Assembly (NCBI RefSeq): GCF_040655735.1
Contig: NZ_JBFAKK010000020.1
Coordinates: 1-64,000 of the forward strand
Direction: 5' to 3'
Length of the DNA: 64,000 bases
DNA from: Phytomonospora sp040655735
GTDB lineage: Bacteria > Actinomycetota > Actinomycetes > Mycobacteriales > Micromonosporaceae
A model generated the notes under the pieces. The model worked only from the letters and a program-made list of their open reading frames with translations, had not been told where the DNA came from and did no database searches. This document shows, piece by piece, positions 53,562 to 61,977 of the stretch (positions are counted from its first letter, which is position 1; every line of letters starts with the position of its first letter). Both the position numbers and the translations under genes were made by a program.

Positions 53562-53628
53562 CGCAACTCAGAGTTGCGTTAGAGTGAGCGTGCCACATCG
53601 ACAGCAGCTATCGCAACTTGGAGTTGCA
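53562..53628. promoter_or_regulatory. paired operators between SDR and TetR genes
   Basis: Two copies of a GCAACT-N3-AGTTGC dyad: 53562-53578 (with CG flanks, a perfect 17-bp palindrome) and 53612-53628, with centres 50 bp apart. Both lie in the gap between divergent genes; the second abuts the TetR start codon. A TetR dimer at each would repress both directions. Confidence 0.85.
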
Positions 53629-54213
53629 ATGACCACCGCCCAGGTGCCCCTCGGGCGCGGCCCGAAAGTCCGCGCCGCCGTCCTCGCCGCCACCATCGCC
53701 GAACTCGCTGAGACCGGCTACGCCGAACTGACCGTCGAGGCCGTAGCCAAACGCGCCGGCGTGCACAAGACCACCGTCTACCGGCGCTGGACCGACCGTG
53801 AGACCCTCGTCGCCGACGCCCTCAAGGACCACGTCGCCGCCGACCTCCCCGTCCCCGACACCGGCACCCTCGACGGCGACCTGCGCGAACTCGCCCGGGC
53901 CCTCGTCGCCTGGCTCAGCGGCCCGACCGGCGCGGCGGTCGCGACGACGATGGTCGCCGACCGCGTCCCGGGCGTCGCCGAGATCAAGCACCGCTTCTTC
54001 GCCGACCGCCTCGCCCGCGGTGAGATCGTCGTCCGGCGCGCCCTCGAACGCGGTGAACTCCCGCCCGGGACCGACCCCGCCGAAGTCCTCAAGACCCTCA
54101 TCGCCCCGATCTACCTGCGACTGTTCGTCACCGCCGAGACCCTCGACGACGAACTCGCCGACCGCGCGGCCCGCATCACGCTGGCGGCCGCGCGGTCGGG
54201 CGCGATCCAGTGA
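53629..54213 (+). CDS. TetR-family transcriptional regulator
   Basis: A 194-residue TetR repressor. HTH at residues 15-62 (AAVLAATIAELAETGYAELT, then KRAGVHKTTVYRRWTDRETL). The C-terminal domain has the TetR_C_11-like pattern KTLIAPIYLRLFVTAETLDD. ATG 53629 partly overlaps an operator half. It probably represses itself and the SDR gene. Confidence 0.9.
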   Translation: MTTAQVPLGRGPKVRAAVLAATIAELAETGYAELTVEAVAKRAGVHKTTVYRRWTDRETLVADALKDHVAADLPVPDTGTLDGDLRELARALVAWLSGPTGAAVATTMVADRVPGVAEIKHRFFADRLARGEIVVRRALERGELPPGTDPAEVLKTLIAPIYLRLFVTAETLDDELADRAARITLAAARSGAIQ

Positions 54214-54395
54214 GGCGTCCGCGCCTCTTCGTGATCATGGAACGCATGCAGGCCCCGTTGTTCGTGTCGGTTTCCTTGGTCCTCCGAGCGGTCGCGTCCG
54301 CTCATATATAGATGGAGTCGCCCTAGATACGTGATGAGGGGGAATAGGGACGCCAGGCTCATGCGCCCCGCGCCGGCCGGGTCGTATCGGGCACC

Positions 54396-55157
54396 ATGTC
54401 GCACATGGACGATCGACTCGCCGCCGCTCCCGTCGTCACCCGCTACGCCCAACAGATCGGCGGGGCCGTCGACCTCACCGCCCTGTACGTCGGCGGATCC
54501 CTCGCCTTCGGCGACTACCGGCCCGGCGTCAGCGACCTCGACGTCATCACCGTCATCGCGCGCGGACTCGACCGCGCCGCCCGCGCGAAGGTCACCGCGC
54601 TGCACGAGGGACTGATCGCCGCCGACCCGATCGCCGCGAAGCTCCACTGTGCCTACGTCACCGCACCGGACGCCGCCGACCTCGCCCGCGAGCACCTCTA
54701 CTGGGGCCACGGCGAGCTCTACGGGCGCGCGGTCAGCGGGATCGCCCGGGCGGAGGTGCTCCAGAACGGCATCGTCGTGCACGGCCCGCCACCGCACTCG
54801 CTGCTGCCGGAGCTGGACGCCGCCGAGATCCGGGCGGCGGCGCTGGCCGAGCTCTCGGGCTACTGGACCGGCGCGGTCGCCAAGTCCCGGTTGTGGCGAG
54901 ACGACGTCTACGTCGACCTCGGGCTGATCACCCTCGCGCGGGTCGAGGCGACCGTCACCGAGGACCGGCTGATCACCAAACGTGAGGCGATCGAACGCCT
55001 CGACCGCTTCGGCGTCCCCGCCGGCCTCGCCGGTGAGATCGCCCGGCGGCGCGCCGGGGAGACCGTCGAACTCTCCGGCGAGGACCGCCGCGCGCGAGCC
55101 GAACTGGCCCGGACGCTGATGCGCTCGGGGATCGAACGGCTGCTCGGCCCCCGGTAG
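54396..55157 (+). CDS. nucleotidyltransferase (AadA-like)
   Basis: A 253-residue protein with an N-terminal nucleotidyltransferase fold: VGGSLAFGDYRPGVSDLDVI gives the GS motif and the DxD metal pair. The C-terminal helical domain (VYVDLGLITLARVEATVTED) matches AadA/DUF4111-type adenylyltransferases of streptomycin and spectinomycin resistance. The substrate here is unproven. ATG 54396 or 54405 could be used. The 182-bp gap upstream has only an AT-rich patch at 54301-54310. Confidence 0.82.
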   Translation: MSHMDDRLAAAPVVTRYAQQIGGAVDLTALYVGGSLAFGDYRPGVSDLDVITVIARGLDRAARAKVTALHEGLIAADPIAAKLHCAYVTAPDAADLAREHLYWGHGELYGRAVSGIARAEVLQNGIVVHGPPPHSLLPELDAAEIRAAALAELSGYWTGAVAKSRLWRDDVYVDLGLITLARVEATVTEDRLITKREAIERLDRFGVPAGLAGEIARRRAGETVELSGEDRRARAELARTLMRSGIERLLGPR

Positions 55158-55190
55158 GCGGGACGCCCGCCTGCCCGGGGACCGTCGCGC

Positions 55191-55457
55191 TCAGTCGCGC
55201 GGAGCCACCTTCAGTTCGCAGACCCCGTCCTCGCACGAACGCCGCAGGCGGCCGCGCGACAGCGTCTGCGCCAGCCCGATCGCCCAGCACATCGGGCAGC
55301 CGCGCAGGGCGAGCAGCCCGACCGGCGCGAGCAGCAACGTCGCCGGGCCGAACGCCGGTATCAGGGCCACCGAGAGGATCAGCGAGCCGAAACCGAGCAC
55401 CCCGCGCAGCAGGTGCCGCGGCAGGGAACTACTGGCGAAACCGCGCCCCTCACTCAT
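55191..55457 (-). CDS. Cys-rich two-helix membrane protein, coupled to an ECF sigma gene
   Basis: An 88-residue protein with two predicted membrane helices (about residues 16-50), an immediate RGCPMCWAIG motif (CxxC) and a C-terminal SCEDGVCELKV (CxxxxC) tail. The start codon overlaps the end of the ECF sigma gene (ATGAGTGA), so translation is coupled. The Cys pairs suggest metal binding or thiol redox sensing at the membrane. It could be an anti-sigma factor analogue, but it lacks an HxxxCxxC zinc motif. Family not recognised. Confidence 0.7.
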   Translation of the reverse strand: MSEGRGFASSSLPRHLLRGVLGFGSLILSVALIPAFGPATLLLAPVGLLALRGCPMCWAIGLAQTLSRGRLRRSCEDGVCELKVAPRD

Positions 55458-55989
55458 GCCGGCCCTCCTCCAGTGACGCGTGCACGGCCGCGCGGGCCCG
55501 GTGCAGCCGCGACTTCATCGCCGCGACGCTCAGGCCGAGCGCGCCGGCGACCGCCCGGCCGCTGTGCCCCTGCACGTCGCGCAGGACGAGGACCCGGCGC
55601 TGGTCGGCGGGCAGGTCGGCGATGGCTCCCGCGACCCGCTCGGCCTCCAGGCGCTGCAGCACCTCCTCCTCGGCCGAGGCGGCCGAGACCTCGGCGACCG
55701 GAGCCGGCGGGCGCAGGAACATCCGCGTCCGGCGCAGGCACTCGTTGCGCACGATGCGGAACATCCACGACGCCAGCGCGCCCGTCGCCCGCAGCATGCC
55801 GATCTTGCGGTAGAGGATCACCATCGCCTCCTGCGCGGCGTCCTCGGCGTCCTGCGGAGACGCGCACAGCGAGCGCGCGAACCTCCGCACATGCGGATGC
55901 GAGCCCGACACCAGCGCGGTCAGCGACTCCAGGTCGCCCTCCCGCGCGGCGGCGACCAGCGCTTCGTCGGGCCACCTCGTGTCAGCCAC
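55450..55989 (-). CDS. ECF RNA polymerase sigma factor
   Basis: A 179-residue ECF sigma factor with sigma-2 (VRRFARSLCASPQDAEDAAQEAMV) and sigma-4 (GHSGRAVAGALGLSVAAMKSRLHRARAAV). Two residues, PADQRRVLVLRDVQ, mark the linker region. Start GTG 55989 overlaps the stop of a 30-codon ORF upstream. No canonical anti-sigma gene is adjacent; instead a 30-residue membrane peptide precedes and a Cys-rich membrane protein follows, all on one transcript. Confidence 0.88.
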   Translation of the reverse strand: MADTRWPDEALVAAAREGDLESLTALVSGSHPHVRRFARSLCASPQDAEDAAQEAMVILYRKIGMLRATGALASWMFRIVRNECLRRTRMFLRPPAPVAEVSAASAEEEVLQRLEAERVAGAIADLPADQRRVLVLRDVQGHSGRAVAGALGLSVAAMKSRLHRARAAVHASLEEGRHE

Positions 55990-56074
55990 GCGAACGCCCC
56001 CGGCGGCGGAGCACGGCCACCGTGCAGGCGCAGACGAGCAGGGCCGCAGCGGTGATGACGGCGGCGATGAGCAT
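55982..56074 (-). CDS. 30-residue single-helix membrane peptide
   Basis: ATG 56074 follows GGGGAGG by 5 nt, a strong ribosome site. The peptide is one hydrophobic helix (MLIAAVITAAALLVCACTVA) with a CxC in it, then an Arg-rich tail. It overlaps the sigma factor GTG by 8 bp, so the two are coupled. It is the first gene of the operon. Too short for routine gene finders. Function unknown. Confidence 0.65.
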   Translation of the reverse strand: MLIAAVITAAALLVCACTVAVLRRRGRSRG

Positions 56075-56114
56075 GGGGACCTCCCCTTCAAGCGCCCGGC
56101 GCTCTGCCGGGACG

Positions 56115-56141
56115 CTTATAAGAGGCGACCGGCCCGGTAAA
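56115..56141 (-). promoter_or_regulatory. candidate promoter of the ECF cassette
   Basis: Minus-strand TTTACC (56136-56141), 15-bp spacer and TATAAG (56115-56120), about 45 bp upstream of the 30-codon ORF. The spacer is short; an ECF-type autoregulatory promoter may overlap it. Confidence 0.4.
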
Positions 56142-56204
56142 GGATTCAGGTTCGCACGGCCGCCCGCCTCCGCCCACCCGACGACTCGCAGAACGGAAAC
56201 CGAC

Positions 56205-57047
56205 ATGCCCGACGGATGGCAATGGGACGACACCCTGTTCCAGGGAAGCGCCGCCTACTACGAACGCGGCCGGCTGCCCTACGCGCCCGGATTCACCGAC
56301 GTGCTCGCCGAGGTCCTCGGCCTCGACGGGCGCGGCCGGCTCCTCGACGTCGGCTGCGGGCCGGGCATCGTGACGCTCGCGCTCGCCGGACACTTCGCCG
56401 AGGTGGTCGGCATGGACCCCGACGACGACATGCTGGCCGAGGCCGAGCGGCGGGCCGGGCTGCGCGGGGTGACCAACGCCCGCTGGGCGGCCGGCCGCGC
56501 CGAGGACCTGCCCGCCGGACTCGGCGCGTTCCGGGCGGTGGCCTTCGCCAACTCCTTCCACTGGACCGACCGCGACCGCGTCGCCGCGACCGTCCTGGAG
56601 ATGCTCGAACCGGGCGGCGCCTTCGTCCACCTCAGCGACCTCAAGTCCTGGTCGCCGCAGACCCCGCTGCCGCTGCCCGCGCCCCCCTACGAGCGGATCG
56701 GCGAACTGGTCCGCCGCTACCTCGGTCCCGTCCGGCGTGCCGGGCAGGGCACCCTGGTCAACGGCACCCCCGGCAGGGAGGACCTGGTGCTGGCGCGCGC
56801 GGGCTTCGTGGACTTCCGGCGGCACCCCGTACCGGCCGGCCAGGTCCTCGACCGCTCCGCCGACGACGTCGTGGCCTGGACCTTCTCCCGCTCCGACTCC
56901 GCGCCTCACCTTTTCGGTGACCGGCTCGCCGAGTTCGAGGGCGACCTGCGCTCGCTGCTGCGCGAGGCCGCGCCCGACGGCCGTTTCGCCGAGCACCTGC
57001 CGCCCACCCAGATCATGACCTGGCGCAAGCCGGACGCGGTCGGCTGA
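56205..57047 (+). CDS. class I SAM-dependent methyltransferase
   Basis: A 280-residue methyltransferase. The SAM-binding motif I is LLDVGCGPGIVTLAL (about 47-61), motif II VVGMDPDDDMLAEAERRA, then FANSFHWTDRDRVAATVLEML as motif post II. The AYYERGRLPYAPG N-terminus matches the UbiE/Methyltransf_11-like group with small-molecule acceptors. ATG 56205. It is divergent from the ECF cassette. Confidence 0.88.
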   Translation: MPDGWQWDDTLFQGSAAYYERGRLPYAPGFTDVLAEVLGLDGRGRLLDVGCGPGIVTLALAGHFAEVVGMDPDDDMLAEAERRAGLRGVTNARWAAGRAEDLPAGLGAFRAVAFANSFHWTDRDRVAATVLEMLEPGGAFVHLSDLKSWSPQTPLPLPAPPYERIGELVRRYLGPVRRAGQGTLVNGTPGREDLVLARAGFVDFRRHPVPAGQVLDRSADDVVAWTFSRSDSAPHLFGDRLAEFEGDLRSLLREAAPDGRFAEHLPPTQIMTWRKPDAVG

Positions 57048-57077
57048 GCGCGGGGCCTCCACGTGGCGAGCGCAACA

Positions 57078-57123
57078 ATTCGTTGGTGTCACCAACGAAT
57101 ATGTTACCGTTGGCTTCACCAAC
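57078..57123. promoter_or_regulatory. two related operators upstream of the epoxide hydrolase gene
   Basis: Site 1 (57078-57100) is a perfect 23-bp palindrome with arms ATTCGTTGGTG and CACCAACGAAT about a single central T. Site 2 (57109-57123) repeats its core as GTTGG-N5-CCAAC, 27 bp centre to centre. They lie 52-97 bp upstream of the start codon. The regulator is not encoded next to them; a TetR-type protein elsewhere is likely. Confidence 0.8.
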
Positions 57124-57174
57124 ATTAGACCTCGCTCAGGCGGGCGTCGAACGACTTTCCCCGGAGTCCCCGAC

Positions 57175-58257
57175 ATGATCAAGCCCTTCCGTATCGACAT
57201 CCCCCAGGCCGACCTCGACGACCTCGCCGACCGCCTGTCCCGCACCCGCTGGCCCAACGAGGTCGCCGACGCAGGGTGGGACTACGGCTTTCCGCTGGAG
57301 CGGCTGAAGGAACTCGCCGAATACTGGCGCACGCACTACGACTGGCGCCGGCACGAGGCCGCGCTCAACGAGCTCCCGCACTTCACCACGGAGATCGAGG
57401 GGCAGAACATCCACTTCGTCCACGTCGAGTCGGCGAACCCGGACGCGCTGCCGCTGATCCTCACGCACGGCTGGCCGGGGTCGTTCCTGGAGTTCCTCGA
57501 CGTGATCGAGCCGCTGTCGCGCGACTTCCACCTGGTGATCCCGTCCATGCCGGGTTACGGATTCTCCGGGCCGACCCACGAACGCGGCTGGGACATCATC
57601 CGCATCGCGCGGGCCTGGGCCGAGCTGATGCGCCGCCTCGGCTACGAGCGCTACGGCGCACAGGGCGGTGACTTCGGTTCGGGCGTCTCGATCGCGCTCG
57701 GCACGGTGGCGCCCGAGCACGTCGTCGGGGTGCACGTCAACTATCTGCCGACCCGCCCGGACCCCGACGCCGGCGTCGAACTGTCCGCGTCCGACGAGGC
57801 CCGGCTGGACAAGGTCAGGTCTCTCATGGCCAGCCGGCCGCCGTACCAGGCGTTGCTGGCGGCGACGCCGCAGACGATCGGGTACGCGCTGACCGACTCG
57901 CCCGTCGGGCAGCTGGCCTGGATCGCCGAGCGCTTCGCGCAGTGGACCGACCCGAGCACGCCCATCGACGACGAGCGGATGCTCACCGACATCTCGCTGT
58001 ACTGGCTCACAGGGACCGCGGCCTCCTCGGGGCGGTTGCACCACGACTCCACACGGGGGAACGCGCCGTGCCCGGTGCCTCTCGGCGTCGCGGTGTTCGC
58101 CCACGACATCACGCAGTCGGTGCGGCCCCTGACCGAGCGGCTGTACGACATCAGGCACTGGTCGGAGTTCGAGCGGGGCGGCCACTTCGCGGCCATGGAG
58201 GTGCCCGAGCTGTTCGCCGGCGACGTCCGGGAGTTCTTCCTCGGACTCGCCCGCTAG
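57175..58257 (+). CDS. epoxide hydrolase family protein
   Basis: A 360-residue protein of the microsomal epoxide hydrolase-like family. The N-terminal EHN segment (IKPFRIDIPQADLDDLADRL) and LSRTRWPNEV are characteristic, as is the oxyanion HGWPGSFLEF. The nucleophile Asp is in GAQGGDFGSGVS (about residue 165), and the C-terminal GGHFAAMEVPELFAGD holds the catalytic His. It hydrolyses epoxides to diols, or acts on related esters. Length is complete. Paired operators upstream suggest induction. Confidence 0.92.
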   Translation: MIKPFRIDIPQADLDDLADRLSRTRWPNEVADAGWDYGFPLERLKELAEYWRTHYDWRRHEAALNELPHFTTEIEGQNIHFVHVESANPDALPLILTHGWPGSFLEFLDVIEPLSRDFHLVIPSMPGYGFSGPTHERGWDIIRIARAWAELMRRLGYERYGAQGGDFGSGVSIALGTVAPEHVVGVHVNYLPTRPDPDAGVELSASDEARLDKVRSLMASRPPYQALLAATPQTIGYALTDSPVGQLAWIAERFAQWTDPSTPIDDERMLTDISLYWLTGTAASSGRLHHDSTRGNAPCPVPLGVAVFAHDITQSVRPLTERLYDIRHWSEFERGGHFAAMEVPELFAGDVREFFLGLAR

Positions 58258-58263
58258 GGAACA

Positions 58264-58310
58264 CGGCCGGCCGCGAGGCCCCGGGTACTGCGGGGGCTCG
58301 CGGCCGGCCG
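58264..58310. terminator. terminator between convergent genes
   Basis: Arms CGGCCGGCCGCGAG (58264-58277) and its complement (58297-58310) form a 14-bp stem, extended by four pairs after one bulge. It lies just after the epoxide hydrolase stop and before the next minus-strand stop. Confidence 0.8.
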
Positions 58311-58318
58311 TCGCGCGC

Positions 58319-58750
58319 TCATGCGGTGGCGAGGACTTCGGTGATCTTGCGGATCATCTCGGTCAGGGGTGCGCTGGGCACGCCGCGCCCGGCCCGCGCG
58401 GCGGCGTCGAGGGCGACGGCGATGGTGGCGCGGAAGTTGTCGGCCTCGGCGGGATCGTGGGCATCGAGGAGGGCCACCGACGCGGCGAGCGCGGGGAAGA
58501 CCTGGTCGGCGAGGACGGCGCCGGACTTGGTCTGGAGTTTGAAGTCCTTGGACTTGGCGGACAGGACGTGTCCGACCAGGCCGGTCGCCGAGTTCAGCGC
58601 GAGGGTGCCGTGGGTGGCGACCTTGTGCGGCGAGCCGGCGACGTCGGCGAAGGACAGCAGCGTGATCGCGCCGAAGGCGGCGGTGCGGATGGTGGCCTTG
58701 TCCTGGTCGGAGAGGGCGATGGCGGTGAGGGGAGATCCGTTGTTCGTCAT
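58319..58750 (-). CDS. unrecognised conserved actinobacterial protein
   Basis: A 143-residue soluble helical protein. The N-terminus (LSDQDKATIRTAAFGAITLL) resembles conserved hypothetical proteins of Streptomyces and relatives; the rest has three long helices (LADQVFPALAASVALLDAHD, NFRATIAVALDAAARAG). No metal or catalytic motif is seen. Function unknown. Confidence 0.7.
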   Translation of the reverse strand: MTNNGSPLTAIALSDQDKATIRTAAFGAITLLSFADVAGSPHKVATHGTLALNSATGLVGHVLSAKSKDFKLQTKSGAVLADQVFPALAASVALLDAHDPAEADNFRATIAVALDAAARAGRGVPSAPLTEMIRKITEVLATA

Positions 58751-58972
58751 GTCGGCAACTATCGGCGGGGGCGCTGACACCGGGCTGTCGGCGCTCTGAC
58801 ACGGGCGCTGACAGGGGTGCGGGTGCGGGTCAGGCCCTGAACCAGGCGGTCAGGCACTCCGTCAGTCCGCGCGACGATGCGCCGCTCATCGGTTTCGTGG
58901 TCCGCCCGACCGCTCGCCCGAGCGCGGTGACCACCTCCGCGAAGCCACTTCGCCCGCGTGACGACACCGGCC

Positions 58973-59646
58973 TCAGTCGATGGGCGGCGTGTACCCGGTC
59001 CTGTCGGCGGGGTGGGCGACGTCGAAGGCGCTGACTCGCTTGGGGCGCGTCGCGACCACCGCTCGGCGGGTGAGCTCGGTGGGAACTTCGTTCCAGAGCG
59101 CGTCGGCGGTGTCCTGTGGGCGGGTCGTGGTGACGTGCAGGCGAATGTCGCGTTCCGGGTAGACGCACGTGGTCAGGTGTCCGAGGCCGGCGACAGCGGC
59201 GGGGAGGCGGCAGCGTGTGGTCAGCAGGTTCCGCTGTTCTCGGGTGAGGTCTTCGAAGGCGAGGACGACTTCGTGTTCGCCGCCCTCGGGGTCGAGGTCG
59301 ATGAGCCCGGTCGTGACCATCCCGCGGCCGGGTCCACCTGAATCACCCAGCCGCCCTGGTTCTCCGTCCACACCGTAAGCATGCCGTCGATGGTGTAGAA
59401 CTTCGCGGGCGTGGCCGGGTCGTTCTGCACCATCCGCAGCCGGCGCCCCACGAGCGTGAACCACTCCACGAGCACCCGCGGGAGGTCCCTCCCGACCTTC
59501 CCGACCCGCTCGACCGCGGCGGCGACGTCCCCGGCCGTGCCGCCGTCCTCTGCGCCCAGAGGTTCGGCGTACCAGCGGTCGAGGAAGTCGACGAGCCAGG
59601 CCCACCGGTCCGTGGCCGGTAGCGAGGCCTGCGCGGGAGTCGACAC
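58973..59646 (-). pseudogene. frameshifted SMI1/KNR4-like or related protein
   Basis: From GTG 59646 the frame encodes AWLVDFLDRWYAEPLGAEDG, then VLVEWFTLVGRRLRMVQNDP and NQGGWVIQVDP. Near 59335 the reading must shift by one base into a second frame (MVTTGLIDLDPEGGEHEVVL, CVYPERDIRLHVTTTRPQ) that runs to TGA at 58973. Together they make one protein of about 220 residues, resembling SMI1/KNR4-like proteins. The run GGACCCGGCCGCGGG is where the shift occurs. Its 5' end abuts the recombinase gene 20 bp away. Confidence 0.75.
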
Positions 59647-59668
59647 GCGGCGAACCTACCGACGCCTG

Positions 59669-61930
59669 ATGCAGGCTCTCCCCGATTGGGTCGAAGGGTC
59701 CTACTGGACCCGGTGGAACCTCAATGGAGGACTGGAGGCACTCCTGGAGCTGCTGCGGGAACAGACTGGTGATGGCTGGCAGGCCAAGTGGTCAGCGTTG
59801 ACACAGCAGTATCCGTTGTGGACCGGTTGGCCCGAGCAGATGCGCGGCCGCCGAGGTTCAGGACGCCGCACGTTCATCAGCGCCGGCGTCCGTAGTGTCT
59901 TTCACCTGCGGTTGATCCAGCCGAGCCTGCCGTTCTTGCGCAGCTACCACTCTCCGCAGATGTATGCCCGAATTCGGCAGGTCGTGTCCCCAGCGTTGTT
60001 CGCCGCTGCCGAGCACGCTGCCCAAGCCCGCGGTGTGAGGGGAGAGCACCTGCGCGAGGCGCTCAACAACCTCAGCACCACAGTTCTGCTTACTGGCAAG
60101 GACCTCGATGAGGTCACCGGCGATGACCTCATCGCCTTGAGCGCCCACGCCCGCAGCTACACGCCGAAGTACACCGCCGGATCCAACGCCGCCTGGCAGA
60201 TGATGACCGACATCGGTGTCTTCCCGGTAGGAAGCACCCGGCGCCAGGCGATGCGTACCGGCCAGAAGACCACCGCCGAACTCGTCGACGCCTACGGGAT
60301 CGAGAACCGGCCCATCCGTGACCTGCTCGTCCGCTACCTCGACGAGCACCGGCCCTGCCTGGACTACGGCAGCCTCGTCGAACGGGTCCGCACGGTCAGC
60401 AAACGCTACTGGCGCGAGATCGAACTCCTCAGCCCCGGTATCGCCACCCTCGAGGTCCCGCGCGAGGTCATCGCGGCCTGGAAGGACAAGCTCGCGTTCA
60501 TCGACGGCGACCCGCTACGGCCCCGCATAGGGTTTGCGACCATCTTGACGATGGTGCGCGCGTTTTACCTCGACATCCAGGAGTGGGCGCTGGAAGACCC
60601 CACGTGGGCGCCGTGGGTGGCGCGCTGTCCGATCAGCCGCAACGACACCGAGGGCCTGACCAAGACCAAGAAGGCCACCACCGCGCGGATGCACCAGCGG
60701 GTCCGCGACCGCCTTCCTCACCTCCCGCGCCTGGTCGCCTCGGCCGAAGATTGGAAAGCCGACCAGACTGCGTTCCTCGCCACGGCCTTCGCCTGCAGCC
60801 TCGATGAGGAGTTCACCCACAACGGTGTGGCGTACCGGCGTGTGGTCGGCAAGCTGTTCCGGCGCCTGCGCAGCAAACTCCCCGACGCTCGCCTCTACGC
60901 CGAAAACCTCGAAACCGGTGACGTCATCGATGTTGCCTACCAGGAGGACAACGCGTTTTGGACCTGGGCGATCATCGAGACCCTGCGCCACACCGGTATC
61001 CGTATCGAGGAACTGCTTGAACTGACCCACTTGGCGCTGGTTTCCTACCGGCTGCCCGGCACCGGCGAAGTCGTTCCCCTGCTGCAGATCGTGCCGTCCA
61101 AGAGCAACGAGGAACGCCTGCTGCTGGTCACCCCCGAACTGGCCAGCGTCCTGGCATCGGTGATCAGCCGCTTGCGTGCCTACGACGGGCAGATCCCGCT
61201 CACCGCCCGCTATGACGGCATCGAACGCACCACCAGCGCGCCCCTGCCGCACTTGTTCCCCCGTCGTTCTGGATGGCGCTTCGAGGTCATCAGCCAAGGC
61301 ACCGTGTTGAAGCTCCTGCGCGTCGCGGTGGCCCGCACTGGCATCGTCGACCAGAGCGGTCAGCCCCTGCGCTACACCCCGCACGACTTCCGGCGCATGT
61401 TCGCCACCGAAGCCGTCACCGGCGGCCTGCCGGTCCACATCGCCGCCCGCATCCTCGGCCACGCCAACATCAACACCACCCAGGCCTACCGCGCCGTTTT
61501 CCATGATGACCTCGTCCGCGCCTACCGCGCCTTCATCGACTCCCGCCGCGCCGTCCGCCCGACCGAGGAGTACAGGCAGCCCACCGACGCCGAATGGAAC
61601 GAGTTCCAGCAGCACTTCGAGCTCCGCAAACTCGAACTCGGCACCTGCGGGCGCCCCTACGGGACCCCCTGCAACCACGAACACGCCTGCATTCGCTGCC
61701 CCATGATGCGCATCGACCCACGCGCCGAGCACCGCCTGGCCGAGATCATCGCCAACCTCACCGACCGCATCGGCGAAGCCCACACCAACGGCTGGTTCGG
61801 CGAAGTCGACGGCCTCGAAACCAGCCGACGCGCCGCCGAACACAAACTCGCCGCCATCCACCGCACCACCCGCAACACGCCAGGTGCCACCAACCTCGGC
61901 ATCCCCACCCTTCGCGCCGAAGCCACTTGA
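59669..61930 (+). CDS. large tyrosine recombinase (Tn554/RIT-like)
   Basis: A 753-residue site-specific tyrosine recombinase. Catalytic residues are visible: Arg in TGIRIEELLELTH (about 445), HxxR in PHDFRRMFATEAV (about 572), His in ILGHANINTTQAYRAV (about 597) and the nucleophile Tyr just after it. The C-terminal TCGRPYGTPCNHEHACIRCP cluster is a zinc-like motif typical of Tn554 TnpB-type and trio (RIT) recombinases. The start is unclear: ATG 59669 has no ribosome site and upstream sequence is antisense to the pseudogene, so the N-terminus may be truncated. Partner recombinases are absent from the window. Confidence 0.85.
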   Translation: MQALPDWVEGSYWTRWNLNGGLEALLELLREQTGDGWQAKWSALTQQYPLWTGWPEQMRGRRGSGRRTFISAGVRSVFHLRLIQPSLPFLRSYHSPQMYARIRQVVSPALFAAAEHAAQARGVRGEHLREALNNLSTTVLLTGKDLDEVTGDDLIALSAHARSYTPKYTAGSNAAWQMMTDIGVFPVGSTRRQAMRTGQKTTAELVDAYGIENRPIRDLLVRYLDEHRPCLDYGSLVERVRTVSKRYWREIELLSPGIATLEVPREVIAAWKDKLAFIDGDPLRPRIGFATILTMVRAFYLDIQEWALEDPTWAPWVARCPISRNDTEGLTKTKKATTARMHQRVRDRLPHLPRLVASAEDWKADQTAFLATAFACSLDEEFTHNGVAYRRVVGKLFRRLRSKLPDARLYAENLETGDVIDVAYQEDNAFWTWAIIETLRHTGIRIEELLELTHLALVSYRLPGTGEVVPLLQIVPSKSNEERLLLVTPELASVLASVISRLRAYDGQIPLTARYDGIERTTSAPLPHLFPRRSGWRFEVISQGTVLKLLRVAVARTGIVDQSGQPLRYTPHDFRRMFATEAVTGGLPVHIAARILGHANINTTQAYRAVFHDDLVRAYRAFIDSRRAVRPTEEYRQPTDAEWNEFQQHFELRKLELGTCGRPYGTPCNHEHACIRCPMMRIDPRAEHRLAEIIANLTDRIGEAHTNGWFGEVDGLETSRRAAEHKLAAIHRTTRNTPGATNLGIPTLRAEAT

Positions 61931-61945
61931 CCCCGAACACCGGGG

Positions 61946-61977
61946 TTGCATCCTGTACCCGGGTACAGGGTTACCGT
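61946..61977 (+). promoter_or_regulatory. MerR-type promoter/operator of the metal operon
   Basis: TTGCAT (61946-61951), then the perfect 18-bp palindrome CCTGTACCCGGGTACAGG (61952-61969), then TACCGT (61972-61977) as -10. The spacer is 20 bp, longer than the 17-bp optimum, as in MerR-controlled promoters that the activator must untwist. The -10 ends 7 bp before ATG 61985. Confidence 0.85.

Noticed and set aside
54276..54310. TTGGTC and TATATA as a promoter for the nucleotidyltransferase
   Set aside because: The spacing is 23 bp, too long for a standard promoter, and there is no dyad to suggest a MerR-type regulator.
58940..61928. Direct repeat CGAAGCCACTT at 58940-58950 and 61918-61928 flanking the recombinase, as possible attachment sites
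   Set aside because: Eleven bases is near chance in a 64-kb GC-rich window, the right copy is inside the recombinase coding end, and no matching inverted structure was seen.
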